Shown here: positions 44,700 through 55,500 of the stretch, piece after piece | Layout: the number at the start of each line of letters is the position of its first letter | Position numbering within the stretch: the stretch's first letter is position 1 | Assembly: GCF_014395225.1 (NCBI RefSeq) | Contig: NZ_CP060723.1 | Coordinates: 3,472,001-3,536,000, forward strand | Direction: 5' to 3' | Source: Pedobacter roseus | Lineage (GTDB): Bacteria > Bacteroidota > Bacteroidia > Sphingobacteriales > Sphingobacteriaceae | DNA length: 64,000 nt | Program-made: the position numbers and the translations under genes | Notes under the pieces: model-generated | What the model saw: the letters and a program-made list of their open reading frames with translations, nothing else | Databases searched by the model: none | Told to the model about the DNA's origin: nothing

Positions 44700-44805
44700 C
44701 ATAATGTCGCCCCTACAGGGCTGAGTGCAGTTTTATCATAATATCGCCCCTACACGGCTGAGCGCAGTTTTATCATAATATCGCCTATAAAGGGCTAAGT
44801 ATATG
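44700..44805. repeat. Tandem 37-bp REP-like units on the 5' side of the transposase
   Basis: Three units starting 44700, 44737 and 44774. Each begins CATAATGTCG or CATAATATCG followed by a GCCC-CTACA-GGGC type stem-loop, then CTGAGTGCAGTTTTAT. The third is shorter and diverged. A lone relative with CCCTTACAGGGC lies near 44838. Confidence 0.85.
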
Positions 44806-44914
44806 AATCTAAGAACGATGCGTTTGTTCAAATTTCACCCTTACAGGGCTTGGGGATATGATTTTTCCAGGATAACGATGCCAGAGATTTCAAATTTCTT
44901 AACCCCTTCCAAAC

Positions 44915-46278
44915 CTATAACCCGGCTGTAAACTGATCACCATTTGTTTTGCACCATTGTTTTAAATAAGCCCTCATTGTTATCAGTTTCTTTTTATAAG
45001 CCACATTTACCGCAAGGTTATTCATTTCTCCGGGTCTTTAGTCAAATCAAATAGCTGTTCTTTTTGCTCCCCCTTATTATAAACGATGTATTTAAAATCT
45101 TTGGTAATTACCGCATGTCCATTAATGCCCAGCAAGTCCTCATTATCTGCAAAATCGGTTTCGATTACCAGCGTATCGCGCAGGTTTTTATTGGGTTCTG
45201 CCAGTTTCTTACTGATGTCTATCCCCTTTAAATAACCTGGTTTTTGTATGCCGGCCAAACCGCAAATTGTCGGGATCATATCGGTACCGTTACATACCAG
45301 CATATCGTCCGTACGCCCTTTCCACTCTCCCATTTTCGAAATGATAAAAGGTACTTTTGAAGCTTCTTCGTATAAAATCTGTTTCTGGTTCCAGCTGTGG
45401 CCCGCATAACCATCTCCATGATCGGCAGTAAAAATGATGATCGTATTTTTTTCTACCCCGTACTTTTTTAATGAGGCCAATACCATTTCGATATAACCAT
45501 CTACCTTTTCTACCAGGCGGTTGTAAGCCCAGCGGTATTGACGCCATTTTTCAGGACTGTAGTTAACGGAGGGATAAGTGCGTAAACCCACTTTTTTTTG
45601 TTGCTCGCGCACAATCTGAGGTTCATTGGCCGGTATTTTCCAGTTGGCAGGCAATGGCGGACATTGATCTGCAGGAGGCGCATCGGCCAATAAATCCATC
45701 TTTAAGGTTTCGCCCCTGGCCCATTCACAGATATCATGCGGGTTTAAAAACGATGCCACTAACAAAAAGGGTTTGTCCTTATTTTCTTTGATAAAACGTG
45801 CACAATAAGCCGGTGTGCCGGCATCATTATAATCGAGAAAATTGGTATTCTGGATGTATTCAAATCCATGCTGACTGATTTTTGTGGTGGGTACGGGCAA
45901 ATGCCATTTCCCTACATAACCTGTTTGATATCCTCCATTCTGGAAAATCTTGCCCATCATCAGCAAACTATCAGGCCATTGGCCATCCTTTTCGGGTGCA
46001 TTGCCTACAAAACCGGTTTCGAATGGCATTTTGCCACTAAAAATCGCTGTGCGCGATGGGGTACATAAAGGCTGTGCACAATAAGCTTTGGTAAACCGGA
46101 TTCCATTTTTAGCCAGTTTATCCATAGCCGGGGTATGCAGCTCTTTATTACCTGCAATGCTCATGGCTTCTGCTGTTTGCTGATCGGTCATAATGATCAG
46201 GATATTTGGCTTATTACCATTTTGAGCATTAGCTATTACGGTTAACAAAAGCAACTGGACCAGAATAATATACTTCAT
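44915..46278 (-). CDS. Formylglycine-dependent sulfatase (S1 type), 3' frameshift
   Basis: A secreted sulfatase. Signal peptide to about residue 19, N-terminal metal site NILIIMTDQQ, formylglycine motif CTPSR with Cys72 (C-x-P-x-R, so modified by an FGE-type or anSME enzyme), KWH, HGDGYAGHSWNQK metal/sulfate residues. The visible frame stops after LTKDPEK (about 418 aa, TGA near 45024). Restoring one G (CC at 45030-45031, plus strand) gives DPGEMNNLAVNVAYKK ... FTAGL and a stop at 44915-44917, about 454 aa, a normal C-terminus. Likely removes sulfate from glycosaminoglycan units; position specificity cannot be read by eye. Confidence 0.88.
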
Positions 46279-46468
46279 GTTTTCGAATCGTTTCGGATAA
46301 CGAATTTAGCCATCCCTACTTATAACAAGTTTAGAATATGGTTAAAATAGATTCAATTTTGATGAAAAACAGTAAATATCATGCGATATCCTTATCGGTT
46401 GGCATCAAAAGGCATATTATTACAAGTACCTCATTAACCCGGATATTGTCCAATAATTTAATCAAATG

Positions 46469-47085
46469 TTATTGTCGTGCCTGGTAAACCGTGTTATCGT
46501 ATAAGTTTACACGTTCTGCCGGATCTTCGGAAAGGTGTACAGCTCATTTAATTTCTTCCCTTCGCTAACCGTTACCCTTAATTTCCAGTCGCCGTCTTTT
46601 ACCCCTTCTAAAACACGGTTTACATAATAAATGGGTTGATGCAGTTTATGATACCCCTTAATGCTTAAAACATCTTTGATCGATTCTCCATCCAAATTAT
46701 TGGCAGGCAATTTTACCTGCGTCCAGTCGGCAATGGTAGGCCGAATATCAATATTGGACAAACGCGTTCTGATTACCCCATTGGTGAGCGTATGACCTTT
46801 ATAATAAACAATAAAAGGCATACGGTGTCAGGCTTCGTAAGATATCCCTTTCGAACCTTTAAAAATACCTGCCGAGCCAATATGGTATGGCTGGGTAATT
46901 CCATCCTCAAACATTCGTTTTGGGGCATTTAGCCATGGGCCGTTATCACTGGTAAAAATAAAAATGGTATTATCTGCCTGGCCGTTTTTTTCGAGGATTT
47001 TCCAAAGTTTGGCCATTGCTCCGTCCATATCCTCAATAACATTGCCCAGTGCGCCTCCGGCAACATTAAAAAATCCATTATTTTT
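46469..47085 (-). pseudogene. Sulfatase remnant (C-terminal part only)
   Basis: The frame reads NNGFFNVAGGALGNVIEDMDG ... DNTIFIFTSDNGPW ... GISYEA, then an in-frame TGA (46830-46828) where related sulfatases have Gly (EAG-HRMPFIVYYKG), and continues to ELYT. There one missing A (near 46536) takes the frame off; restored it would read ELYNLSEDPAERVNLYDNTVYQARQ and stop at 46469. The N-terminal half with the formylglycine motif and nearly 60 percent of a usual sulfatase is missing. It begins only 16 nt after the GH29 stop. Truncated and nonsense-mutated, so non-functional. Confidence 0.85.
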
Positions 47086-47100
47086 TCATTTTATTTCAAA

Positions 47101-48537
47101 TCAACCGGTGAAGTATCCAATTTTTGTGGCTTTAAACGTTCTCTTTAATTTTTCTGGCGTACGGAGTTCAACCACAGAGGCAATTTTATCTGGCGCTGTA
47201 GCGGGTAATCCTGATATTAAAATATCATCCCCATCAGCCTCAATTTTTAAGGGCGTATTTGTCCCTAACAATTTGGCGCTTAGTTTTTTATTTTTCAAGC
47301 CTTCCAGTTTTAATTTTCCATCGGTTGGCCAGTTAAATACTGACAAATATAAATTGGTACCTTTATTATCACCTTTCGCTGTAATACGTCCCCAGCTTAC
47401 TTCCTTTAACGGATTGGCTTGAGTGCCGTAAATCGAAACACTGTATTTTTTCATCCAATCGCCAAAAGCTTTTAGCGTAGCTTGCGAGCCTGCATCAAAT
47501 TCGCCATCGGGCGTTGGTGGTACGTTTAATAAGAAATTACCCCCTTTCGAGGCAATATCAATCAACATCCTGATTAAACTTTCGTGAGATTTATATCCAT
47601 TGTATTTCGGTGTAAGATAACCCCAACCCGATGAAAGTGTGGCACAAGCTTCCCAATTGCCGCCGTCTAATTCAGCCACGGCAGGTACTTTTCCTTCTGC
47701 CACTTTATAATCGCCTCTTTCGTAAGGTTTTTTAACCCGGTTGTTTACAATAATGTTAGGCTGTAGTTTTAATGGTTCTTCTAACCTTAAGGCCTGTTGC
47801 AAATTGGTAGTGGCTGGAGTATCCCACCATAAAATATCTACCTTGCCGTAATTGGTCATCAATTCCTTTAATTGGGGAATAGATACTTTATCCAGAAACT
47901 CATCGTAATTAGCTGTGGTTTGCGCCACATCCCAATGGCCGTTGTTTGCGTTTACAAAGGCATCAATTTTTGCACTATCGGGGTTGGCATAACCTTTCGA
48001 TGCCTTTTTAGGCCCTACGCCACCGCCAGGGTTTACCCAATCTTGTGCCTGCGAAAAGTAAAAGCCCAATTTAAGCCCGTATTTATGGCAGGCTTTTACC
48101 AAAGGCTCAATCAAATCTTTGCCATAAGGCGTGGCGTCTACCACGTTCCACTTGCTGGCATTGCTTTTAAATAAGGCAAAACCGTCGTGGTGTTTGGTGG
48201 TGATCACCAGGTATTTCATTCCGGCATCTTTCGCCATTTTTGCCCAGGCATCGGGATTGTATTTTGTTGGGTTGAAATTTTTAGCCGTATCTACATATTC
48301 CTGAACGGGAATTTTCATCAGGTTCATAATCCACTCTGGTCCGGCACCTTGTTGCCTAATGCCGTGGTACTCGCCTGCAAAACGGGAATATATACCCCAA
48401 TGGATAAACATCCCAAAACGGGCATTACGCCACCACTCCATTTTGTTGTCTTGTGGGATAGGTTTGGTATCCCTTTGTGCAAGAACAGTTTGGATGGCGA
48501 TAAATAAGATTAAGAAGATCAGAAGTTTTTTTTTCAT
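47101..48537 (-). CDS. GH29 alpha-L-fucosidase
   Basis: A 478-aa secreted glycosidase (signal peptide about 1-20). GH29 markers: WWRNARFGMFIHWGIYSRFAGEYHG, KYLVITTKHHDGFALFKS (double His), GFYFSQAQDW and a nucleophile segment VDILWWDTP, where the classic WFDG is replaced by WWDTP. Such variants occur within GH29, so activity is possible but substrate spectrum may differ. It releases alpha-L-fucose or acts on a related linkage. Followed directly by the sulfatase remnant. A separate upstream region of 304 bp suggests its own promoter. Confidence 0.85.
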   Translation of the reverse strand: MKKKLLIFLILFIAIQTVLAQRDTKPIPQDNKMEWWRNARFGMFIHWGIYSRFAGEYHGIRQQGAGPEWIMNLMKIPVQEYVDTAKNFNPTKYNPDAWAKMAKDAGMKYLVITTKHHDGFALFKSNASKWNVVDATPYGKDLIEPLVKACHKYGLKLGFYFSQAQDWVNPGGGVGPKKASKGYANPDSAKIDAFVNANNGHWDVAQTTANYDEFLDKVSIPQLKELMTNYGKVDILWWDTPATTNLQQALRLEEPLKLQPNIIVNNRVKKPYERGDYKVAEGKVPAVAELDGGNWEACATLSSGWGYLTPKYNGYKSHESLIRMLIDIASKGGNFLLNVPPTPDGEFDAGSQATLKAFGDWMKKYSVSIYGTQANPLKEVSWGRITAKGDNKGTNLYLSVFNWPTDGKLKLEGLKNKKLSAKLLGTNTPLKIEADGDDILISGLPATAPDKIASVVELRTPEKLKRTFKATKIGYFTG

Positions 48538-48841
48538 TATAACCTGTTTTGCTATTTGCTAGTTAGAGTAACGAAAATAGCTGCATATTACCAGGAGTAG
48601 TTTTAATGATGTTTTAAATGCTTTCAATTTTGATGAAATGCCCGATTAATTAATCATTTTTTACAATTTAAATGTAAGTTTCAAGATGAACTGAGCGGGT
48701 GATAAACACAAGTGTTTGGCCTTCCTGAGATGCTGATATATATTTTCACCACCAAAAAACTCAGAAACAAGAAATACGATTCACTTATCATAGCTTGTAA
48801 ATCCTGAATATTTGATTGTGAGTATTCTCGGTAGTAAAATT
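48538..48841. other. 304-bp intergenic region
   Basis: Between the GH29 gene and the small secreted protein gene. Only a small palindrome ACACAAGTGT (about 48706) is seen; no gene or convincing promoter recognised. Confidence 0.4.
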
Positions 48842-49216
48842 TTATTGTTTGGCAGCTGCTGCTTTTTTTGCCTCCGCTTCAGCTTTGTCTTTTGCTTTTG
48901 CTTCTTTATAGGTTTTAAATTGTTCTGGCATTAATATGGCAGCAAGCTTTCCTTCATAATCTTTATACCATTGTTTCATTGATGCTTTTTGCTCATCAGT
49001 GGCATTCTCACCCAAATCTTTCATTTCGCCTCTGCGTGTTTGGCGATCAAGTTCTAAAGCTACTAGTTTAGGCTTCTGGTCTTCCGTTATTTTAACTATA
49101 GCATCTAATTTAGCCACTTCAGCGGCGACAACTTTATCGTATTTACCTGGTGCAGTTTGCGCAAATAATGCTGTTGTGGCCAACATTAGTCCCAATACCA
49201 ATACTATTTTTTTCAT
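48842..49216 (-). CDS. Small secreted Ala/Lys-rich helical protein
   Basis: A 124-aa protein with a signal peptide (MKKIVLVLGLMLATTALFA), then a charged, helical mature part: ITEDQKPKLVALELDRQTRRGEMKDLGENATDEQKASMKQWYKDYEGKLAAILMPEQF, and a Lys/Ala/Glu tail ending AKKAAAAKQ. The 'EQ..K...L....R..' pattern resembles LTXXQ/Spy-type periplasmic proteins, but motif copies are weak, so I give no function. It lies 22 nt after the second GH29 gene and is probably co-transcribed with it. Confidence 0.7.
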   Translation of the reverse strand: MKKIVLVLGLMLATTALFAQTAPGKYDKVVAAEVAKLDAIVKITEDQKPKLVALELDRQTRRGEMKDLGENATDEQKASMKQWYKDYEGKLAAILMPEQFKTYKEAKAKDKAEAEAKKAAAAKQ

Positions 49217-49238
49217 TTTCTTATTTTTTAGTTAGTTA

Positions 49239-50678
49239 TTAATTAATTGCAAAAGCCAATGCTGGTGATGTTTTGCCAACCAGTTCTTTAGGTAGGGTAA
49301 CCACTACCACATCGCCTTCTGTTTTCCATTGTACATTTTTACCAGAAGCCAATAATTTTATTTTACCATTTGCTGTAGGCGCATTACCTTTCCACTGTAG
49401 CGTTGCTGGTACTGCTGTTCCTTCTTTTATACCGACAATAGCATATTTCGTTTTACCATCTTTAGCTTGTGTAAACCAGGTTAGCCCATCATTGTAGTTT
49501 TCAGTAATACGGGTACCATATATCGCCGTTCCGTTTATTTTAAGCCATTCGCCAACCTCTGCCAAAGGCTTTTCTACCTCCTTAGGGAAGGTACCTTCAG
49601 GTGTTGGACCAAAACCCAACAGCATATTACCACCTTTGGCCACAATTTCGGCTAAACTTTGTATCACCCAGGTGCTCGATTTCGTTTTTTCATCGCTTCT
49701 ATAACTCCAGCTCCTGGTTAAGGTAATACAGGTTTCCCAGGGGTCTTTCATTTGGGTTTTAGGGATAGATTGCTCAGGAGTTTTAAAGTTTTCGTAAGGG
49801 CCATGTACGGTTCTATCGGCTACTAAAATACCGGGTTGTGCTTCGCGTGCCATTTTAGCAATTTTGGCCATATCAACTTCCTGATTAAAGTTAGGATAAT
49901 TTGCACGTCCCCGTTGATTAAGACCCCACTCCTGTCGCGCCAATTCTGTCTTTGTAGCAGGTCGTACCCAACCACCATCAAACCAAAGCACATCTATTTT
50001 ACCGTAATTGTACATCAACTCAGCAATTTGATTATAAGTAAAATCCTTATATTTTTGCCAGCGCTCCGGAAAGTTGTTTATGTTGTAATTGGCGTTACGG
50101 CTAGGTGTAGGCAAACGGTCCCACCAAAAATATGGCGAATGCCAATCAGGTTTAGAAAAATATGCGCCGATCATCATTCCCTCTTTGCGGTAAGCATCAA
50201 AAATATACTTTGTTACATCGGCCTTAGGGTTGTTTTTAAAGGGTCCGTTGGTGATTTTATAATCGCTCTGCTTGGTATCGAACATATTAAATCCATCATG
50301 ATGTTTGGTGGTAAACACGATATATTTCATCCCGGCATTTTTCGAAATTTCGGCCCAGCGATCGGGGTTAAATTTGACAGGGTTAAATTTATCAGCCTGT
50401 GCCCAATACCATTTTTTATAGTTTTCGTAGCTCATGGTGGTATCGCGTTTTGGCCAGGGCTCGCCACAAATTGGCCAGCTTTCGGGTATACCATTAACCG
50501 AATAAACACCCCAGTGGAGGATTACCCCAAATTTTAAATCCTGCCATTGGTCAAGTTTTTTTCGCACCAATGGGTCGGTTGGGTATTCATATTGTGCCGA
50601 AGGATCGTAAATATCTTCTTGGGCATTAGCGATTGCCGGAATCGCTAATGCAAATAGTAGGATAATTTTTTTAAACAT
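49239..50678 (-). CDS. GH29 alpha-L-fucosidase (second)
   Basis: A 479-aa secreted protein with signal peptide (residues 1-19). GH29 blocks: KFGVILHWGVYSVNGIPESWP, KYIVFTTKHHDGFNMFDTKQSDY, GAYFSKPDWHSPYFWW and the standard nucleophile motif IDVLWFDGGWVRP. It differs from the first GH29 gene by the classic WFDG motif and a long WWDRLPTPSRN segment, so the two likely act on different fucosides. Starts 8 nt after the SusD gene and is co-transcribed with it; the small secreted protein follows. Confidence 0.9.
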   Translation of the reverse strand: MFKKIILLFALAIPAIANAQEDIYDPSAQYEYPTDPLVRKKLDQWQDLKFGVILHWGVYSVNGIPESWPICGEPWPKRDTTMSYENYKKWYWAQADKFNPVKFNPDRWAEISKNAGMKYIVFTTKHHDGFNMFDTKQSDYKITNGPFKNNPKADVTKYIFDAYRKEGMMIGAYFSKPDWHSPYFWWDRLPTPSRNANYNINNFPERWQKYKDFTYNQIAELMYNYGKIDVLWFDGGWVRPATKTELARQEWGLNQRGRANYPNFNQEVDMAKIAKMAREAQPGILVADRTVHGPYENFKTPEQSIPKTQMKDPWETCITLTRSWSYRSDEKTKSSTWVIQSLAEIVAKGGNMLLGFGPTPEGTFPKEVEKPLAEVGEWLKINGTAIYGTRITENYNDGLTWFTQAKDGKTKYAIVGIKEGTAVPATLQWKGNAPTANGKIKLLASGKNVQWKTEGDVVVVTLPKELVGKTSPALAFAIN

Positions 50679-50686
50679 GATATAGG

Positions 50687-52582
50687 TTAGAAACCTGGAT
50701 TTTGCCTGGTTATCTTTTTGTTTACATCCAGTTCGTTTGATGGAAACGGATACAGCTCGTGTTTACCTTTTTTGAAATTAGTAGCAGCTTCGTAAGCATA
50801 TTGAGAACGGATAGCTTTAACAGCATCTTGCGTAGCCTTTATTTTATCGCCAAGTAAGTTCCATCTGATTAAATCTGCACGGCGCATCCCTTCGAAACAT
50901 AATTCCCATGCCCTTTCGTTTTGTATTCTGAGCAAAAAGGCATCTTTGCTAAGTCCTGTAGGTAAATCTACATCAGCATTATTTTTCTTAGGCAAAAGTG
51001 TGGCGGTAGCTGTTGCGCCAGTTCCTTTTCCTTTAACATCGGTAATGGCAATTGTTGGGGCCGAGGTATAACCTCCACCCTGGTTTAACATCGTTATCGC
51101 GGTTACTTTATCTCCAACAACGGTAGGTACTGCATAAGCATCTGTACCACCACCACCGGTAATTGTAATGAAGGTATTACTGAGTGTAGTGGTGCTTAAT
51201 GAGTAGCCGCTTCCACTGGCACCTAATGTAATATTGATTCTGCTACCCGCAACATTGGTGCCGTATGCCCTTCGTCTAACTGTATTAATGGCTTCGTAAG
51301 CTTCCGCTGTAGGCCCGTTGTTTAATTCATTATCAATTTCAGCCTTCATTAATAATACATCAGCATAACGCATGGCCACATAATTAATGTTGGTATAAGT
51401 TTTTTCTAATGCCGAATTGTTCTGGTATTCCCTGCTCCATTTTCCCGGGCCCCATCTTTCATCATCTCTATTGGTTAACAATGGTAATTTATTCCCGTTG
51501 GCATCTAAAATATATCTTGCAACAGAAAAATCACGTCTTAAATCACCATCTGCAAATGTGCTGTAAAATGAAGAGGGCACAAATGTGCGGTTTAAGGTAC
51601 TCCCATAAACACCGGCATTAGTAGGCGGAGCATTAAAAGTGCCCCAGCTGGAGCTATTGGTATTGGTAACCGTAGGCGTGTAAAAAGACATTTCGAACAA
51701 ACTTTCTTTTGGCTCGAATACTTGTTGAGATTGATTTTTAAAAACCTGGCTATAGCTGTCGTTCAATTTATATAAACCTGAGGCCAATACATCGTTTACC
51801 TGTGTTTGCGCCAATTGATAGTATTTGGTATAATCAGTTGCCCTTTGCATCGTACCATCAGGCCTTAAAGAATATCCACCGGCAAATATTGCTATGCGGG
51901 CCAATACGGCCTTTGCACCAAATTTATTTATCCTTTCGTTGCTGGCAATGGTTGCCGGCAGAAGGGTTATAGCATCCTGCATGTCTTTGATCACCTGATC
52001 ATAAATCACAAACCTATCGGTTAGTGGCAGACTCAGGTCATCTCCAGGGGCCGAACTTTTGATTTTAAAAGGTACATCTCCCCACAACCGTACCAATTCT
52101 GAGTAAAAAAATCCTCTGAGAAATTTAGCCTCACCAATCATACGGTTTAAATCTGCCTTCTGTTCTGTAGTTCCGCTGGTGTATAGGTTCATTTGTGGTA
52201 TGCGCTCAATCACCAGGTTGGCCCGGTCTATGCCGTTATATAAGGTACTCCAGGTACTGTAAAAGTAAGAATTGCCTGCCAGGTAATAATAGTGTGAAAC
52301 CTCTCTAAAATCATTCGCCGTGGTTCCTGCGCTCAAAAACTCAACATCGGTATCCGCATCATACACCAAAGGAACATACCAGGCATAGGTACTGGGGCTT
52401 TTAAGTGTTTCATAAACCCCTAGTGTTGCAGCATAAGCCTCCGGTACTGATTTGAAAAAGTTATCAGACGTAAACGAAGAATAAGGATCGGTTTCGACTA
52501 CTTTTTTGCAGGAAACAAATGTTGCTAATGTGATCAGGCCAACAAAAGTTGCATGTTTTATATCTATAAACTTAGCTTTCAT
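50687..52582 (-). CDS. SusD/RagB-family lipoprotein with a glycine-rich insertion (PUL 2)
   Basis: A 631-aa lipoprotein, lipobox LATFVSC (Cys25). Standard SusD segments: MIGEAKFLRGFFYSELVRLWGDVPFKI, RYADVLLMKAEIDNELNN, and ERAWELCFEGMRRADLIRWN ... LYPFPSNELDVNKKITRQNPGF. Between AYGTNVA and DLPTGLSK lies an extra segment of about 90 residues (about 50970-51250) with GGGGTDAYAVP and NQGGGYTSAPTIAITDVKGKGTGATATA, absent from ordinary SusDs. It lengthens the protein by about that amount. Paired with the SusC gene 11 nt upstream. Confidence 0.9.
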   Translation of the reverse strand: MKAKFIDIKHATFVGLITLATFVSCKKVVETDPYSSFTSDNFFKSVPEAYAATLGVYETLKSPSTYAWYVPLVYDADTDVEFLSAGTTANDFREVSHYYYLAGNSYFYSTWSTLYNGIDRANLVIERIPQMNLYTSGTTEQKADLNRMIGEAKFLRGFFYSELVRLWGDVPFKIKSSAPGDDLSLPLTDRFVIYDQVIKDMQDAITLLPATIASNERINKFGAKAVLARIAIFAGGYSLRPDGTMQRATDYTKYYQLAQTQVNDVLASGLYKLNDSYSQVFKNQSQQVFEPKESLFEMSFYTPTVTNTNSSSWGTFNAPPTNAGVYGSTLNRTFVPSSFYSTFADGDLRRDFSVARYILDANGNKLPLLTNRDDERWGPGKWSREYQNNSALEKTYTNINYVAMRYADVLLMKAEIDNELNNGPTAEAYEAINTVRRRAYGTNVAGSRINITLGASGSGYSLSTTTLSNTFITITGGGGTDAYAVPTVVGDKVTAITMLNQGGGYTSAPTIAITDVKGKGTGATATATLLPKKNNADVDLPTGLSKDAFLLRIQNERAWELCFEGMRRADLIRWNLLGDKIKATQDAVKAIRSQYAYEAATNFKKGKHELYPFPSNELDVNKKITRQNPGF

Positions 52583-52593
52583 ATTGATTTTTT

Positions 52594-55500
52594 TTATAAG
52601 GATAGATTTAAACCAGCCAGAAAAGATTTTCCTCTTGGATAGGCACTAAAATCGACTCCAGGGGTTAACGGATTATTAATTACACTTACTTCAGGATCAT
52701 ATCCGGAGTATTTGGTAAATACATGTAAATTGTAGGCGGTAAAATAAATACGGGCATTGCTTATTTTTACTGCACTTAACCATTTCTTAGGCAGGGTATA
52801 ACCAATACTGATGTTGTTTAACCTTAAGAAAGAACCATCTTCTATTGCAAAGCGGGTTAACCTTCCGGCAGTGGTACCACCAATAGATGAAACTGTATTT
52901 TTACCCTGATTTATTGCAGCAAGCTCTACCGGACTGGTTGTTAACTGGCCGGCAGCATTTACATTTGTCCATCTGTTTGCCTGAAAGGCCAGATTGCTGT
53001 TAAAATCACCTGATAAGCCCAGGTTATTCTGCACATTGGCATTGTAAATATCGTTACCATAGGTAAAATCTAAAAACACACTTAAATCGATTCCTTTATA
53101 ACTGAAGGTATTGTTTATACCACCTGTAAATTTTGGATTGGCATTACCTATAGCCGTACGGTCGAAATCATTGATTAAGCCATCTGGCGTACCATTTGGC
53201 CCACTGATATCTTTATATTTGGCATAACCCGGTTGGGCTACATTACCATTGTTAACTACACCGGTTTTTAAAGTATAAACGTTTGAGGTTGGGTTATAGT
53301 TAAAATCATTAACCTGGTATAAACCATCGCTGATATAACCATACATGATGCCTACTGGCTGACCTACCTGCAATATATAATCGTTAAATGCCGTATTATA
53401 ACTACTGGCCAGCAAAGAATTTTCGCCACTGCTTAATTTAAGTACTTTTGTTCTGTTAAACGCAATATTGAAATTTGTGTTCCACAGGAAATTACTGTTT
53501 TTAATGTTAACGGTACTCAGTGTAAGCTCGATTCCTTTGCTTGATGTTTCGCCAACATTCTGTAGCTGGGTACTAAAGCCCGAGCTTGCCGGAATCCTGG
53601 TGTTGTACAGCAAATCTTTTGAACGGTTATCATACAGCTCGGCGGTTAGCATAATCCTTTGTTTAAAAAGGCCGATGTCTATACCAACATTACTCTGCAC
53701 TACAGTTTCCCATTTTAAAAACGGATTTTCAAGGTTATTGCGGTAAGCAGAAGAATTAACCTGATTGATCAGCGGATAATTACCGGTTACAAATGTGGCC
53801 AGGGCGGCATAATTTGCAATCCTGTTGTTGCCCGAGCTACCATAACTTAAACGCAGTTTTAAATCAGAAATCGCTTTAATGTTTTTGATAAAAGGTTCTT
53901 CCGAAATTTTCCACGAAAGTGCTCCCGAAGGGAAATAGCCAAAAACGTTTTCCTGCCCAAATTTAGAAGAGCCATCTCTTCTGATGGATGCACTTGCAAA
54001 ATATTTACCTCTGTAAGAATAATTTGCCTTGGCAAAAAGAGAAAATAGTTTATCATCCTCGGTGTATGATGACGGGAAAGTAGCAATGGTACCAGCCCCT
54101 AAATTATCAAAACCATTGTTAAAAACCGGAACACCGTTTGTTGTAGCGGCAAAGTTTTCACCGTAATTATAAATATATTCCTGTCCTACAGACACATCCA
54201 TTTTATGATCCTTAGCAAAAATGTTGGCATAAGTAATGATGTTGTTGTATGATAAACGCTTGGTTAAAGCATCACTTATTCCCCAAATGCCCCTCCGGTA
54301 CGGATTGCCTGAATATTATTGGCATCAATAAAAGTTTTGATCTTATTGGTTTGGTTGGTAAAACTAACCAAGCCATTATAGGTTAAGTTTTTAAGAAAAT
54401 TATATTTAACCGTTACACTTGAATTTAAGCTTTTTATTGATTGCTCCACTTTACGGGTGCTTAACGCCAACAAAGGACTTTGAAAGGCAGGGTTACTTTG
54501 GTTATCGAGGGCATCTACAGCATCATCCAGCAAATCAAGGTCATTTCCATTTTTACTGTTTATCGGCCTGTATTGCAAAAGCGTCTGTAAGTAGCTCAAA
54601 CGGGAATTTCCACCGGTTTGTGTACCACCTGTACCATAAATAAACTGATTAGAATAGTTAACTATGCCGGTAACCACTGCTTTTTTGCCAATGTTGTTCG
54701 TTACGGTTAACTTGGCAATATCCTTATTGGCACCACTGTTCAATAAAATTCCTTCATTATTGTTTTTAGAATAAAACACGTTATACCTGATTTCGTTGGT
54801 GCCACCATTAATACTGATTTTGTGGTACTGCGTCATCGCGGTTTCTCCCATCACCTGTTCCTGCCAGTCGATACCTGGCCTGTTGCCATATTTAACCTGT
54901 AAAGAATCAAATGGTCCGTAAGTGTTTAAAAAAGTTGCCAGCCTGCCTGCATTGGGCAAAGCGTTTTCATAAACATATTTTACATAATCATAAGTATTTA
55001 AAACAGGTAAAAAACGGGTAATAGACTTGGCCCCTAAATATCCATCGTAATTGATGGTGGTTTTACCAGCTTTTATTTTTTTTGTGGTAACCAAAACTAC
55101 TCCATTTGCTCCACGGGCACCATAAATTGCCGTTGCCGAAGCATCTTTCAATACATCAATAGATTCCACATCCGTAGGATCCAAAAATGCCAGTCCTTCG
55201 GTTTGTGGTACCCCATCAACTACATATAACGGCTCATTGCTCTGCGTAATGGAGGTTCCTCCCCTGATTTTAATAGAAGGTACTTCGCCAGGATCGCCAC
55301 TGCCCATAGATACCTGCATACCCGCAATACGCCCTTGTAAAGCCTGAGCAACGTTCTGTACGGGTACTTTTGCAAGTTCGGTTCCACTAATTGATGATAT
55401 TGAACCCGTTAAATCGCCCCGTTTTACTTCCTGGCCATAACCAATAACCACCACCTCATTCAGGTTGTTGGCATCGTCCTGTAATTTTGCATCAATATTT

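Noticed and set aside
44700..44805. Tandem 37-bp units taken for a CRISPR
   Set aside because: No unique spacers, imperfect last unit, hairpins of REP type and a transposase beside them.
39160..54284. Poly-G phase variation of HTCS and susC
   Set aside because: The runs are only 4-5 bases, and the same defect occurs in two other genes without contingency character; sequencing undercall is simpler.
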